From positions 1,178,001 through 1,242,000 of the forward strand of contig JAJUBI010000008.1 of assembly GCA_022419385.1 (NCBI GenBank): a DNA stretch of 64,000 nt, in the 5' to 3' direction. The position numbers were made by a program, and so were the translations under genes. The DNA is from Paraconiothyrium sp. Pb-2020 (Eukaryota; Ascomycota; Dothideomycetes; Pleosporales; Didymosphaeriaceae). Of this stretch, positions 34,978 through 44,905 are shown in pieces (positions within the stretch are counted from its first letter, which is position 1; each line of letters starts with the position of its first letter). The notes beneath the pieces were generated by a model. That model was not told the origin of the DNA. It saw only the letters and a program-made list of their open reading frames with translations, and did no database searches.

Positions 34978-36210
34978 GGCGGCGGTGGGTTATGTGCGGC
35001 TCTCGGGGGCACGGTGGTGCTACAAAGGATGCGGAAACGTGCTGCGCTGCATAAGCTGGGCGGAGGCACGGGGGTGAGTGCTGTGCGCTGTCGAGGGGCT
35101 GGCAGCGGGCGCGGGCGCTCTTGGGAGGCCCAGCAGCACTGGCAGCGTGCGAACGTCGGGGAACAGGACGGAGGAGGTGTTTGCGGGGAAGTGCACAGCG
35201 AGAACGTGCTCGGATGGCCGTTGCAATGGCTCGCAAGGTGAGACAGATGCTGTTCACACTTCGAAGCTGGGGCGCAAGCACGAGCCACCTGCGAATCGGG
35301 CAAGCCCCATAGTGAACGACGTCAATGCTGCATTGTCCCTGGAAGTTCTGGTCTAGTCGCTATTTTCTCCAATTCTCAACAGAGATTTGAGTCCGACATT
35401 TCTACTGTTTGTTGACGCCAGATGTCACCTCCGTACACAATCGCCAGGTGACGCGTCGAATGTTGGGCTTTGTCCTTGGCAGCTGCCTAAGTATTCTCCC
35501 CTTTCCTTTGCGAGCCGCCAGCCACAAACCTACTTGATACTAGCTAGTACAAAGTGGACTTTGGTGCAATCAGCTAAATATTGTAAACATATGGTGCATC
35601 GTGATGACTGCAACTGCAGATTAGCCAAGATGTGGCAGGCTGGAACTTTAGCGAAGCCAACCGTAAGAGGTACTTTGGTTCAGAGTACCTTGGGTGGGTC
35701 ACAAGTTCAAGACCTTGCGCTCGCTGTGAACTAGCTGTGCCTCTAGAAGCGCAGTGGAAAAATCACGGAACGAAATCATCAAGACTTGACTACGCTGACT
35801 GACAAAACTCATTTTTCAAATGTCACTTGTGTCCGAAAATGCAGAATACAATCCAGCGCTGAACATCCTCTTCCAAAAAGGCTCGATAATGACAGTGGCT
35901 GCGTAAAGCTTGTACATAGTAGCAAGCGTTGCGTGCACGGTGCAGCATGCGTCTAGATCTTGCACAAATCGTCGAATGGATGGAAACCTTGCATTACATC
36001 CACTTACATCCACATCTGAACATTGATCCATAATACTCATGTCATCCGAGCCATGGTCGGAGCCCGATGTCCATAGAAGAATGCTTTAGTAAGCTAACCA
36101 TAATGCACCTGCCTCGGCTAATTGGACGTACTTGGATGCCGACACCGCACCTACTATCAGATAAGTTCCGCTTCCTTGCGCAACCATGACCCCTCACTTG
36201 CCTCTCCAAT
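34978..36210. other. Divergent intergenic region, SLA1 / MFS transporter
   Basis: 1.2 kb between two divergent start codons. GC-rich next to SLA1, more AT-rich near the transporter. No supported gene. Confidence 0.5.
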
Positions 36211-37722
36211 ATGCCAAAGTCACCTTCGACGCAAGAGTCCGGGACGCTGGTGACGGACGTGCAAGATGTGGTCGCGGATGAACAAGAAGAGCTGGAAGAG
36301 CAAGGAGTCATCGACAGACAAGCTCGTGAGCGGAGGATTCGGTTGAAGGTCGATTTTCGATTATGCAGCATAGCGGGCATCTTGTGTAGTTTGAACCTCC
36401 TGGACAGCGGCGTTATCTCGAGCGCGTCAGTAACGTCTATGCTTTCGGATCTAGGCCTCGACCAAGGGAATCGCTATTCGGTGTCTATTTTCATCTTCAC
36501 TATCGCATCGATCGCGTTCCAGCTACCGTCGACGATCGCAGTGCGAACGTTCGGGCCCAGAATCTGGTTCAGTTTTATCACGTTCTGTTTCGGGATCATT
36601 ACGCTATGCACAGCATTTGTGCAAACGTGGAGACAGATGATCGCTCTTCGAATCTTGCTCGGCATGGCCATGAGTGGAATATATCCTGGTCTGACATACC
36701 TCATCTCGACTTGGTACACGCGAAAAGAGCAACAATTGCGTTTTGCGCTTATGCAGAGTGGGGAAGTGACGGTGTTGGCAACTGGAGGCATTGTCAACTT
36801 CGGGCTGAACAAGCTCAACGGTTCGTGCGGTATCAAAGGGTGGCAATGGATGTTCATCGTCCAAGGAGCAATAACAGCTTTCATCGGCATCCTCACATAT
36901 TGGTGGATGGTCGATTTTCCAGAAAATGCAAACAAAAGTTTCATGTTCTTGAACGAGGAAGATTCGGAGATTGCCGCTAATCGTATCGAAAAAGACAGAG
37001 GCGACGTGGAGCCTGATGACTTTTCCTGGACCAAGGTGCTAGTCCACGCCAAAGACCCCAAAATCTACGGATTCTGCGTGCTGTACTTTCTGCAGAATCT
37101 GGTATCGACGAGCCTGTCTTATTTCTTGCCCATCATCCTACAAGGAGGCATGGGATTTAGTAGCGACAAAGCAATTCTGCTATCCGCACCACCATACTAC
37201 TACTCGGTCATCCCAGCTATACTCTCCTCCCTGATCGGCGACAAGTATCAGCTCCGTGGGCCCATCATCACCTTCAACTCCATTTGCCTCATCGTAGGCT
37301 TCTGCATGCTCGGCTTCAGCGACCAAGTTACCGTCCGATACATCGGTACATATCTCGCTACGGGCGCATACGTCGCTAATTGGGCCGGCATGGCTACGTA
37401 TCAAGCAAACAACATTGTGGGACAGTGGAAGCGCGTATTTACTGCTGCCGCTGTTACGGCATTCAATGGCGCAGGTGGCATTGCAGGAAGCTTCATTGTG
37501 AGACAACCGGAAGCACCGCGGTACATGACTGCAATTTGGGTCTCGATTGGGTGAGTAAAGGATCAAGTACTTGGTGAAACGGTTGCTGATTTCACCAGTT
37601 CACACATCATGATTATTGGATGTATTGCTGTTTTCTCTGTGTACTTTCACATGGCGAACCAGCGGCAAAAGGCAGGCAAACAGATCCTAGAGGCGACCCA
37701 AGGCTTCAGATACACCTACTAA
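36211..37722 (+). CDS. MFS transporter, Dal5/allantoate permease (ACS) family
   Basis: Two exons (36211-37550, 37599-37722; 48-bp intron) give 487 residues. A hydrophilic N-terminus precedes VDFRLCSIAGILCSLNLLDS, where the family normally has a conserved D-R-x-N region. About twelve hydrophobic spans are present, including the TM4-TM5 region GMAMSGIYPGLTYLISTWYT and the R-x-A motif EQQLRFALMQSGEV. A later segment, NIVGQWKRVFTAAAVTAFNG, is typical of anion:cation symporters of the Dal5/Seo1 type, which import allantoate, vitamins, dipeptides or other organic anions. Plasma-membrane location is likely. It is convergent with an SDR gene and within 4 kb of a D-amino-acid oxidase and an ornithine cyclodeaminase homologue, so the transported solute might feed those enzymes (inference). 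Confidence 0.87.
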
Positions 37723-37858
37723 GGAAACACCTCCAGGACAATGGGATCGCTTTACAGCAATACCATTGTTTCGACCACTCTTGCGTTCGCAGCGACTCAA
37801 TAATCGATACCACATGTTTCATTTCGAAACCCTTCTTAGCTTACAGCAACAGTCGTCC

Positions 37859-38896
37859 TCACCAAGCAAACTTCTCCCCCACCAACCCCTCACTCACTTC
37901 CCACAGCCTGTCTGCCTGTTCCTCATCCACTGCATAATTAGGCACTTTTGCGCTCACCTGACAGTCCTCCAGAAAGATCCCCTCAGCCTCTCCCTTCAAG
38001 CCCGGATCCACCGCCGCGACCACACTCGTCGCCGCCCCCTCCTCCACGCTCTTGAAGCCCCCCAACCCCGCCTGCTTCCTCCCCTCCATCGCCTTAGACA
38101 ACCACACCGGATCCGTGTTTCTCTGCAACTCCGTCATAATCTCCCCTGGATGTAGCGCGAAAGCCCTCACTCCTTTCTCTCCCAGCTTCTTATTCAACCC
38201 AACGGTGAACAGGATGTTTGCTGTTTTGCTGACGCCGTAGGCGCCGAAAGGGATGTACGTCGTAGAGTCTTCGACTAGCAGGCGTGCCGCTTCCAGCATT
38301 GTTGTATTGGGCTTTTCGTTATCCGCAATGTCTTTGTGCGGCGTTTCCCATTTCAGATCGGAGAACCGGATGGGCGAAACAAAAGTGCCCACGCTGCTCA
38401 CGTTGACGATGCGCTTGTTCGTCCCGGCGAGGATCTTCGCCATGATGAGGTTGGAGAGGAGGAAGTGGCCGATGTGGTTTGTGGCGAGGTGCATCTCGAT
38501 ACCATCGACGCTCAGGGTGCGTTCTTGAATGTTCATCACGCCCGCGTTGTTGACCACGATATCGATAGCGGGCACGTCTTCCCACTTCAGCACCTCGGCA
38601 GCGGCCTCGCGGACGGATTCTCGAGAGCTGAGGTCCACTATCAATGGCTTGAACGTCACGGAAGGGTAAGCGGCGCGAAGGGAGGTAAGGCTTTCATCGA
38701 GTTTGGTTTGCGAGCGGCCGGTGATGATGATTGTGGAAGGGGACTGTGAGGCGAAAGCTGAGGCGGTTGCGTAGCCCAGGCCAGTGCGGTTGACGCCAGT
38801 GATGAGGATGATGCGTTCTTTGATGGCGTCTGGAAAGGTGGCGGCGACGGTCTGGGCGGTGGTGTTGAAACCCCATCCTGGGTTTGTGGTGGGCAT
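37859..38896 (-). CDS. Short-chain dehydrogenase/reductase
   Basis: Single-exon gene, 345 residues, start MPTTNPGWGF. Classical SDR landmarks in order: NAD(P) motif TGVNRTGLG (variant of TGxxxGxG), TGRSQTKLDE after strand 2 (the Arg hints at NADP), NNAGVMN, NHIGHFLL, the catalytic Ser in IVNVSSVG and YGVSK. The overall pattern fits the retinol dehydrogenase/WWOX-like subgroup of fungal SDRs, whose substrates range widely. No signal peptide or peroxisomal tail. It lies 136 bp from the 3' end of the MFS gene and upstream of the oxidase gene on the same strand. Confidence 0.88.
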   Translation of the reverse strand: MPTTNPGWGFNTTAQTVAATFPDAIKERIILITGVNRTGLGYATASAFASQSPSTIIITGRSQTKLDESLTSLRAAYPSVTFKPLIVDLSSRESVREAAAEVLKWEDVPAIDIVVNNAGVMNIQERTLSVDGIEMHLATNHIGHFLLSNLIMAKILAGTNKRIVNVSSVGTFVSPIRFSDLKWETPHKDIADNEKPNTTMLEAARLLVEDSTTYIPFGAYGVSKTANILFTVGLNKKLGEKGVRAFALHPGEIMTELQRNTDPVWLSKAMEGRKQAGLGGFKSVEEGAATSVVAAVDPGLKGEAEGIFLEDCQVSAKVPNYAVDEEQADRLWEVSEGLVGEKFAW

Positions 38897-39491
38897 CTTG
38901 ACTTGGACTGTGGGCTTGATGCCGGCGTGGTTGGGATGTTGTGCTTTGCGAGATCTATAGAAAGTGAGCTGGTATATTTCGCTGTGCGTTCCAATGTGCT
39001 CATTTTATATCCACAGGTCGCCTTCGATTCTGCGACGGACGAAATCGCTCGTGTATATTCGAGGCGTACGAGGTATACCGTGGAGAGTTTTAGTTGCGAA
39101 CCGACCAATTAGCGTGCGTGAACTCCGAGCCAGCCTCTCAGCGGCTAGCGTTCCCGAGAGACATCAAACCGACCAGAGCCACCAAGCAGGAGATACGGAC
39201 ACCATCCACTGTGCGTGGTGAGCAGTAAGTGTTATCGCTTGATCAGTTCATCGTGGAATTGACTCCAGAACAGGCAGTCACGGAGCTATGTCAAGGCAAC
39301 GACTAGCTTGAACCGGTTGGAATTAGTATCTCGGGGCTACTCTACTATGTACAGCTCCATAGATCTGGTTGCAGTCATTATAGCATAGCATCCATTGCGA
39401 CCCCTCGACGGCAAGGTGGCCAGGTGCGGTTGAACTCGTGGCCCGAGTCTCACCGTTTACGACGCTACTGCGAAGCTACCATCACTGTTCA
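38897..39491. other. Intergenic
   Basis: 595 bp between two minus-strand genes: promoter of the SDR and 3' flank of the oxidase. No ORF or RNA supported. Confidence 0.5.
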
Positions 39492-40820
39492 TCACATCTT
39501 CGCGTGAAGTGTAGGAAACAGGATTTCATCAACAAGCCTCGCAGCCTCGCGCGCCGCTCCAAAACTGTGGATGTACCCTCCTCCCTCGAACCCTTTAGAA
39601 TGTAAGCACTATCTTATGGATGTGATGTAAATGCCCATCTTACCGTATGCATGAACTACCTTCCTTCTGATGGGGTCTCTTTCGACACGGATTCCTCCCT
39701 TCCTGCCTGGTCGGAATCCGACGTTGTAGTTGATGATCTCGTAATCTACAGGATTGGGCGAAAACACGCTGGGAAGATTGTAGTTCAATCTTCTGAGGAT
39801 CTAGTATTGTTTTAACTTCGCGTCATGCTTGTTCTGTTGGAGTCGTGGCTTACATCCTCAGTGGTGGCGGAGTCAGGTTTTGGACTACTGTCATAACGTT
39901 AGCACATCGTAGAACGTTGTAAACAAGGAACCCGGGTTTCCGTACCTCGAAGCTCGGTCACGAACGCCTCCTAGAACAACTGTCCCGTCACCGCGAGGGA
40001 TGGCATACGTGTAAGTCTTTCCATTGTCGCGCATAAAATATGTGTCGTAGTCACTCCGTACTACGATGGTCTGGCCTCGGATCAACTCGACAGCCTCGTC
40101 TCGAATATCTGTCAGGAACTTCGAGCCAAAGCCAGATGCATTGACTACGACATCATGACCGATGGTATCAATATCTTCGAGAGCGTCTAAATGCATGCGC
40201 TTGAAAACGACACCCTGGCTTTCAAGTTGTGCTTTAAACCATACCAGGAAGACATTCGGGTCCATTACGAGAGTCTTATCTGCTGAATGTGAGTATGTCT
40301 CAGAAACAGGAGGATGCCATGAAGCGAACACTTACACGTAACTCCGCATTTCACACCCGACGGCAGCTCCTCTTTACCTAGCCAACGAAACTGCACCATC
40401 CATCAGCAAGCCTACCTCTACCCCTAACTCGATACCCTACTCACCTCTGGGACATGGTCCTTCCACCAGATATCCCCATCTCCTTTCTCCTCATCAAAAG
40501 CATCATTGATGGTCATCTTCTTGATACCAGATGCAGGACTTGTATCACTCAATCTCCACAGCTCTGCAAACGCATCGAGCTGCATTTGCATTTCTCGACG
40601 ATCCTTGCAGCCGCCGAAGATAAAGGATGCGCCTGCCCATGGACTCGCCCACTCAGTGGACGGTGGATCTCCAGGCATGTCTCGCGCGACGATGGTGATG
40701 GAGTGTCGGCGCGACAGCACGGAGGCGATGGACATGCCAACAACCCTTGGAAATATTAGTATCGAACCGAATCTTTGAAAGATGGAGGTACCCTGCGCCT
40801 AAGATGGTGATGCGAGCCAT
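39492..40820 (-). CDS. D-amino-acid oxidase (FAD), PTS1-like C-terminus
   Basis: Seven exons (40820-40792, 40745-40445, 40390-40336, 40279-39946, 39887-39854, 39800-39644, 39592-39492) give 336 residues, the usual DAO length. The FAD motif GAGVVGMS is completed across intron 1. Further landmarks: ASPWAGASF, DVVVNASGFGS, IRGQTIVVRSDYDTYFM, IPRGDGTVVLGG, VGFRPGRKGGIRVE (flavin-binding Arg) and HAYGFEGGGYIHSFGAA, the family's C-terminal signature region. The protein ends HAKM, and AKM fits the peroxisomal PTS1 consensus. DAO oxidises D-amino acids to imino acids with H2O2, normally in peroxisomes; which D-amino acid cannot be read. It is divergent from the ornithine cyclodeaminase homologue 504 bp away. 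The introns are all 46-58 bp. Confidence 0.9.
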
Positions 40821-41324
40821 TGTGGAATCGTAAGGGTTGAACTCAATGAGAGGGACACTTAGATAGAGGGGCGAGGTGGGCTTTTGAAATAAGAGAGACT
40901 CTATGCATCCTCAAATGATCTTATCAATTCGCCTCTCCGAACTCCGACTGCAGTGTGCGAAGTATTCCTGCGGAGAAGTGCGAACCTCTGCGGGGAAAAG
41001 CGCTGGTCACTACGATGGATTGAGTAACTTGGTACGAACACACAAATCCCCTAACCAATCAGAGATATATGGGGTTATCTTCCTCAATTACTGTAGAGGG
41101 CGTGCACGATTGGATAACATCTAGTCATCGCCAAGATGCCTATCTGAGATTGTATGGATATTTACGGTGTTCATCGACGTTGATTCAAGGTTTACAGTCG
41201 GCTAGCGTTCCGACTTCTACCACGCCACGCTACGGAAAGCGCTCCGCGGATGGAATAATAATAGTGTCCAACTCGTTCCGTTCCCGATTGAATCGTATCA
41301 TCTTCATGTGACTTCAAAGCAACA
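40821..41324. promoter_or_regulatory. Shared divergent promoter, DAO / ornithine cyclodeaminase-like
   Basis: 504 bp between divergent starts. Two near-identical elements, CCTGCGGAGAA and TCTGCGGGGAA, lie in direct orientation with their CGG triplets at 40971-40973 and 40991-40993, exactly 20 bp apart. CGG triplets are the half-sites of Zn2Cys6 regulators. Binding is inference. Confidence 0.4.
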
Positions 41325-42308
41325 ATGCTCTACATAACTGAATCTCAAGCTAAATCCGCCATAACCCTCAAGTCCTCCCTCTCCGTCTTCCGCCAGGCCT
41401 ACCTCCAATGCAACTCCAAACACCTTTCTACCGGCCCACGAATGGTCCAGACCCTCGACGCGCTCGGGAACAGAGGACAGTGGCTAACGGCAAGCTACCC
41501 AGCCGAGGGCATGTTTGGAACGAAGTTCTCCGCAATTTTCCCTCATAATGTTGAAAAAGGCCTGTCAGTCGTGAATTCAACGATTAGTCTATACTCCGAC
41601 AAGACGGGCGAGCTCCTGGCTACGGTGGAGGCGAATGCCCTAACGGCAATGAAGACAGCGGGCAGTGCGGCTATCGCTACGGACCTTATGAGTAGGAAGG
41701 ACAGTGGGACTTTGGCGATCATTGGGAGTGGACTGCAGGCGTTCGATCAGGTGCTTGCGATTCGGGAAGTGCGCGATATAAGGACTGTCATCGTGTACAA
41801 CCGTTCCGCCGAAGGCGCGAAAACATTTGCGAACCGCCTCAAAGACGTTGAAGGCTTTGACGCAGAGGTGAAGATCGTGGAATCTGCGGATGCTGCTGTG
41901 GCCGGGGCGGATATTGTGTGTACGTGCACCACGTCGTCGACACCCGTGTTCAGAGGCGCAAGTCTTAGACCAGGCACACACATCAACGCCATCGGATCTT
42001 ACGCGCCAGATATGCAGGAGATCGACGAGAATACTGTGGTTCGAGCGGCCCGTATCGTAACCGAGCATATGGATGGTCTTTGGGCAGCTGCTGGGGACAT
42101 ACTCGAACCGTTCAACAGGGGAGTGATTGATAAAAGTAAAGTGGACGGCTCAGTGGGCGATGTACTCGCCGGAACGGTTGCTGGGCGTGAAGCCGCAGAC
42201 GCGATTACTCTGTACGAGAGTGTTGGTTCCGCTGCTTTAGACCTGGCCATCGCTGTGGAAGTATATCGGCTGGTCTCAAGGTCAGGGAAGGATGGGGCGA
42301 CGGTATAA
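41325..42308 (+). CDS. Ornithine cyclodeaminase/mu-crystallin family protein (possible ketimine reductase)
   Basis: Single exon, 327 residues, normal family length. The N-terminal substrate domain has GPRMVQTLDA and GTKFSAIFPHN, followed by GLSVVNSTISLYSDKTGELL and EANALTAMKTAGSAAIATDL. The Rossmann domain begins LAIIGSGLQAFDQVLAI and contains VIVYNRS. Near the C-terminus SVGDVLAGTVAG supplies the conserved Asp-containing loop. The family includes ornithine cyclodeaminase (ornithine to proline), alanine/tauropine dehydrogenases and mu-crystallin ketimine reductases, which reduce cyclic imines such as piperideine-2-carboxylate. The sequence alone does not decide between them. Its pairing with a D-amino-acid oxidase, which can make such imines, favours imine reduction (inference). 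Confidence 0.88.
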   Translation: MLYITESQAKSAITLKSSLSVFRQAYLQCNSKHLSTGPRMVQTLDALGNRGQWLTASYPAEGMFGTKFSAIFPHNVEKGLSVVNSTISLYSDKTGELLATVEANALTAMKTAGSAAIATDLMSRKDSGTLAIIGSGLQAFDQVLAIREVRDIRTVIVYNRSAEGAKTFANRLKDVEGFDAEVKIVESADAAVAGADIVCTCTTSSTPVFRGASLRPGTHINAIGSYAPDMQEIDENTVVRAARIVTEHMDGLWAAAGDILEPFNRGVIDKSKVDGSVGDVLAGTVAGREAADAITLYESVGSAALDLAIAVEVYRLVSRSGKDGATV

Positions 42309-42607
42309 CCTTTTTACCTATATAACACCGCAGTACACCATACTACTTCAGAGACAATAAAAATGTCACAGCAATAGACAGCAAGGCATACAGTGCGAGC
42401 GCTTCGAAACAGGCTACCGCTATCGGTCCTTCCTCGATTACAAAGCTATAACCACGAACAAAGTACAATCTGAAAAGCATTTGCAAGTCTAATCCCAAAG
42501 GGGCCGAATATGCTTCCCCAAGACGCCGTGAAATCCGCTCAAATGCACGCTAAATGACACTCAATCTAAAATCCGAACAAGAATAAAGACAGAATGGGAC
42601 GAGGCGA

Positions 42608-44905
42608 TCAGACAGCCCAGCTGCCCTTCCTAGCTGCAATCCCCGCACCTCCCAGACCATCTCCTGCCATATTCGGATGCTGCTTCGCCCATTCACGAAT
42701 ATACACCCTCAACGCACGCCACCGCATGCAGCTCTCTTCGGTAATCTCCGCGTCTGTGAGATTTCCATCTGCACCCAGACGGATATATCCCTTTGACTCG
42801 GCGAGATGATCATCTTGCCGGAGGTCGGACACAGGAATGTTAGAAATGCGAGAGAGCTCGTCGTCAAACGGTTGAGCCATAGAGGGATAGCCGAGTGAGA
42901 GGTAGTTGTAAACTTGGGTGACGAAGTCATCGCCGTAGTCTTCGTCGATGGAGAGCGCAAAGGTGAGCTTTTCGTCGATGCAGGCAAAGTCTGCGTTTGA
43001 CGCTGGGGGCGTCGGCGGGAGGAGAGAGCCACGGGATGGGGTCGGGCATGGCGAGAGAAGGTCGGCTGTTTCGATGCGCGGGGTGAGGATGCCGGTTGGG
43101 CCTTTAGGAGCTTCGTCCTTTACGCAACAACCCGCCCAGAGACCTTCCTTCTCCTTCTTGTCGTGATTGCTGCTAGCTGTAGACCAGAGGGACGATACGC
43201 GGCTAAGGTTCTTACCATTGCCTTGGCCGCACCACAGACTTTCGCCTTTCTCGGACTTCTCGGCTTGTTGCGTTTGCTCTGAAAGGTAGCACATGGCTAT
43301 CCGAACCGCGTCGCAGCCTTGCGTGGTATCGAAGCGTGCTGGTTCGGGGGAATCGCATCGCGGAAACCTGATTTCCTTGCCGAGCATGGGAGGTCGAGCT
43401 TCTCTCCTCATTCGCTCAATCTCCTCGTTTTTCTGGTACCCGATGATGTCCTTCTCAGTTTTGATGCCAGCCGCCGGTATGGCCCACGGACTTGGCTTGA
43501 AGTGCGATTTCGGGCTGATGCCAGAAGTTGGTTCTTGGTTCTCTTGTTCCTCTCTGTACTGACGCATTTCCTTCAGGTCCCAGTTCACTTCATTGAACGT
43601 TGTGCTACCTTCTTTTGATGAACTTGTTGACTCATCGTCTGCATCGACAAAGTGATCGACGTGCTCATAGTAATTACCATTTGGAAACGCTGCCATTTCC
43701 TGTTCGCGTAGTTGCTTTTCGGCGGCCTTAGCAGCCAGTTCAAGCAAATACCCAGAGGTTTGTTCGTCGACGCTTTCTCGCATTCGCGTTGGCTCGTTGT
43801 AATAATGTTTCTCGTAACAGTATGCTCGGCAGGTGTAGGGAGAGATGATAGGTGACGGCGTCTCGCCTTCAGACTCAGAAGATTCTATAGGATCAAGGTC
43901 CGGAACGTGGAAGCAGTGATGTGATGGTCGGCACCTCGGCGTTTTTCTCCGGTTGAGAGGTGACGTGGCGCGCTGGATTTCAGCGAAAAGGGGATTGTGT
44001 GAAAAGTCAAATGCTGGTGTGTTGGTTGGCGGCCCGGGGATGTCATGGTGAGGAACTGTCTTCAGTTTGTCAAGGCGCTTCAGGGGAGGGCGTTCTTCCG
44101 GGGCACGACGTGACCGTGATGCTGTCTCCATGAGTTGAGGAGCAAACTTGCGCGGCTTCTTCTCTTGCTTTTTGATGCCTGTTTCCCATTCATCCGCAAA
44201 CTTCTTCCGGCTACTACAATTCGTCCTCGTCGATGTTTCTACAGGTTCGGGTGCGAACTTTCTCCTTGGTTTTGCGGTCTCGCTGCTCCACTCATCCGCA
44301 AACTTCTTTCGACTACTTCGCACCGAGGTCTCGACGGGCTCTGGCGCAAACCGGCGGTTCGTCTTGGTGGTGGTCTCTACAGGTTCAACGGCGAACTTTC
44401 GCCGTGGCTTCGATGTCTGGTTCTCCCACTCTTCGGCGAACTTCTTGCGGCTTTTCTTCTCCGAATGTTCTATGGGTTGCGGGGCGAAACGACGGTTTGT
44501 CTTTGTCGATGTCTCTACAGGTTCAGGGGCAAATCTCCGCGGTAGCTTGGAGTCCTTCTCTTGCATCAAAGGCTGATCTTTGGACGACCTGGTGGTTGTC
44601 TCAATCGGCTCAGGCGCAAAACGACGGCTGGTTTTGTGTGAAGTTTCCACCGGTTCCGGTGCGAACTTTGCAGGCCGTTTCGATCCCTCCTCTTCGGATT
44701 CCGGTGCGTCCTTAGAAGACCGTGTAATCGTCTCAATCGGTTCAACGGCGAACCGACGGTTTGTCCGTGTTGTAGTCTCGACTGGCTGGGGAGTGAAGCG
44801 AGAGCGCTTGGGGCCGTCTACATTCTCGTGCAGCTCCTTGTGGGATTTCGTTGTCGTCTCGACTGGCTCAACTTTGGATTGCCCTGGGGGCATGGTGGTT
44901 GCCAT
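42608..44905 (-). CDS. Large repeat-containing protein of unknown function
   Basis: Single exon, 765 residues, ATG at 44905. The first 270 residues carry about ten copies of a basic repeat with core RRFAPEPVETTTR-SS (variants RKFAVEPVET, RRFAPQPIEH, RKFAPQLMET), interleaved with KKFADEWE units. The centre is polar, with PFAM-less segments such as FDFSHNPLFAEIQRATSPLN. A longer conserved-looking C-terminal region has FALSIDEDYGDDFVTQVYNY, LSLGYPSMAQPFDDELSRIS and WRALRVYIREWAKQHPNMAGD, and ends GGAGIAARKGSWAV. I recall proteins with RRFAPQLIETT-type repeats across ascomycetes, but no function. No signal or membrane segment; probably cytosolic or nuclear. The 299 bp between it and the upstream convergent gene (42309-42607) hold nothing. 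Confidence 0.85.
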   Translation of the reverse strand: MATTMPPGQSKVEPVETTTKSHKELHENVDGPKRSRFTPQPVETTTRTNRRFAVEPIETITRSSKDAPESEEEGSKRPAKFAPEPVETSHKTSRRFAPEPIETTTRSSKDQPLMQEKDSKLPRRFAPEPVETSTKTNRRFAPQPIEHSEKKSRKKFAEEWENQTSKPRRKFAVEPVETTTKTNRRFAPEPVETSVRSSRKKFADEWSSETAKPRRKFAPEPVETSTRTNCSSRKKFADEWETGIKKQEKKPRKFAPQLMETASRSRRAPEERPPLKRLDKLKTVPHHDIPGPPTNTPAFDFSHNPLFAEIQRATSPLNRRKTPRCRPSHHCFHVPDLDPIESSESEGETPSPIISPYTCRAYCYEKHYYNEPTRMRESVDEQTSGYLLELAAKAAEKQLREQEMAAFPNGNYYEHVDHFVDADDESTSSSKEGSTTFNEVNWDLKEMRQYREEQENQEPTSGISPKSHFKPSPWAIPAAGIKTEKDIIGYQKNEEIERMRREARPPMLGKEIRFPRCDSPEPARFDTTQGCDAVRIAMCYLSEQTQQAEKSEKGESLWCGQGNGKNLSRVSSLWSTASSNHDKKEKEGLWAGCCVKDEAPKGPTGILTPRIETADLLSPCPTPSRGSLLPPTPPASNADFACIDEKLTFALSIDEDYGDDFVTQVYNYLSLGYPSMAQPFDDELSRISNIPVSDLRQDDHLAESKGYIRLGADGNLTDAEITEESCMRWRALRVYIREWAKQHPNMAGDGLGGAGIAARKGSWAV
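44110..44890 (-). repeat. Tandem-like repeats encoding F-A-P-E-P-V-E-T units
   Basis: Coding repeat array inside the 765-residue protein. Units of roughly 20-35 codons share the phrase FAPEPVETxT or FA(V/P)EP(I/V)ET and are diverged at the DNA level, so the array is old rather than freshly expanded. Confidence 0.7.
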
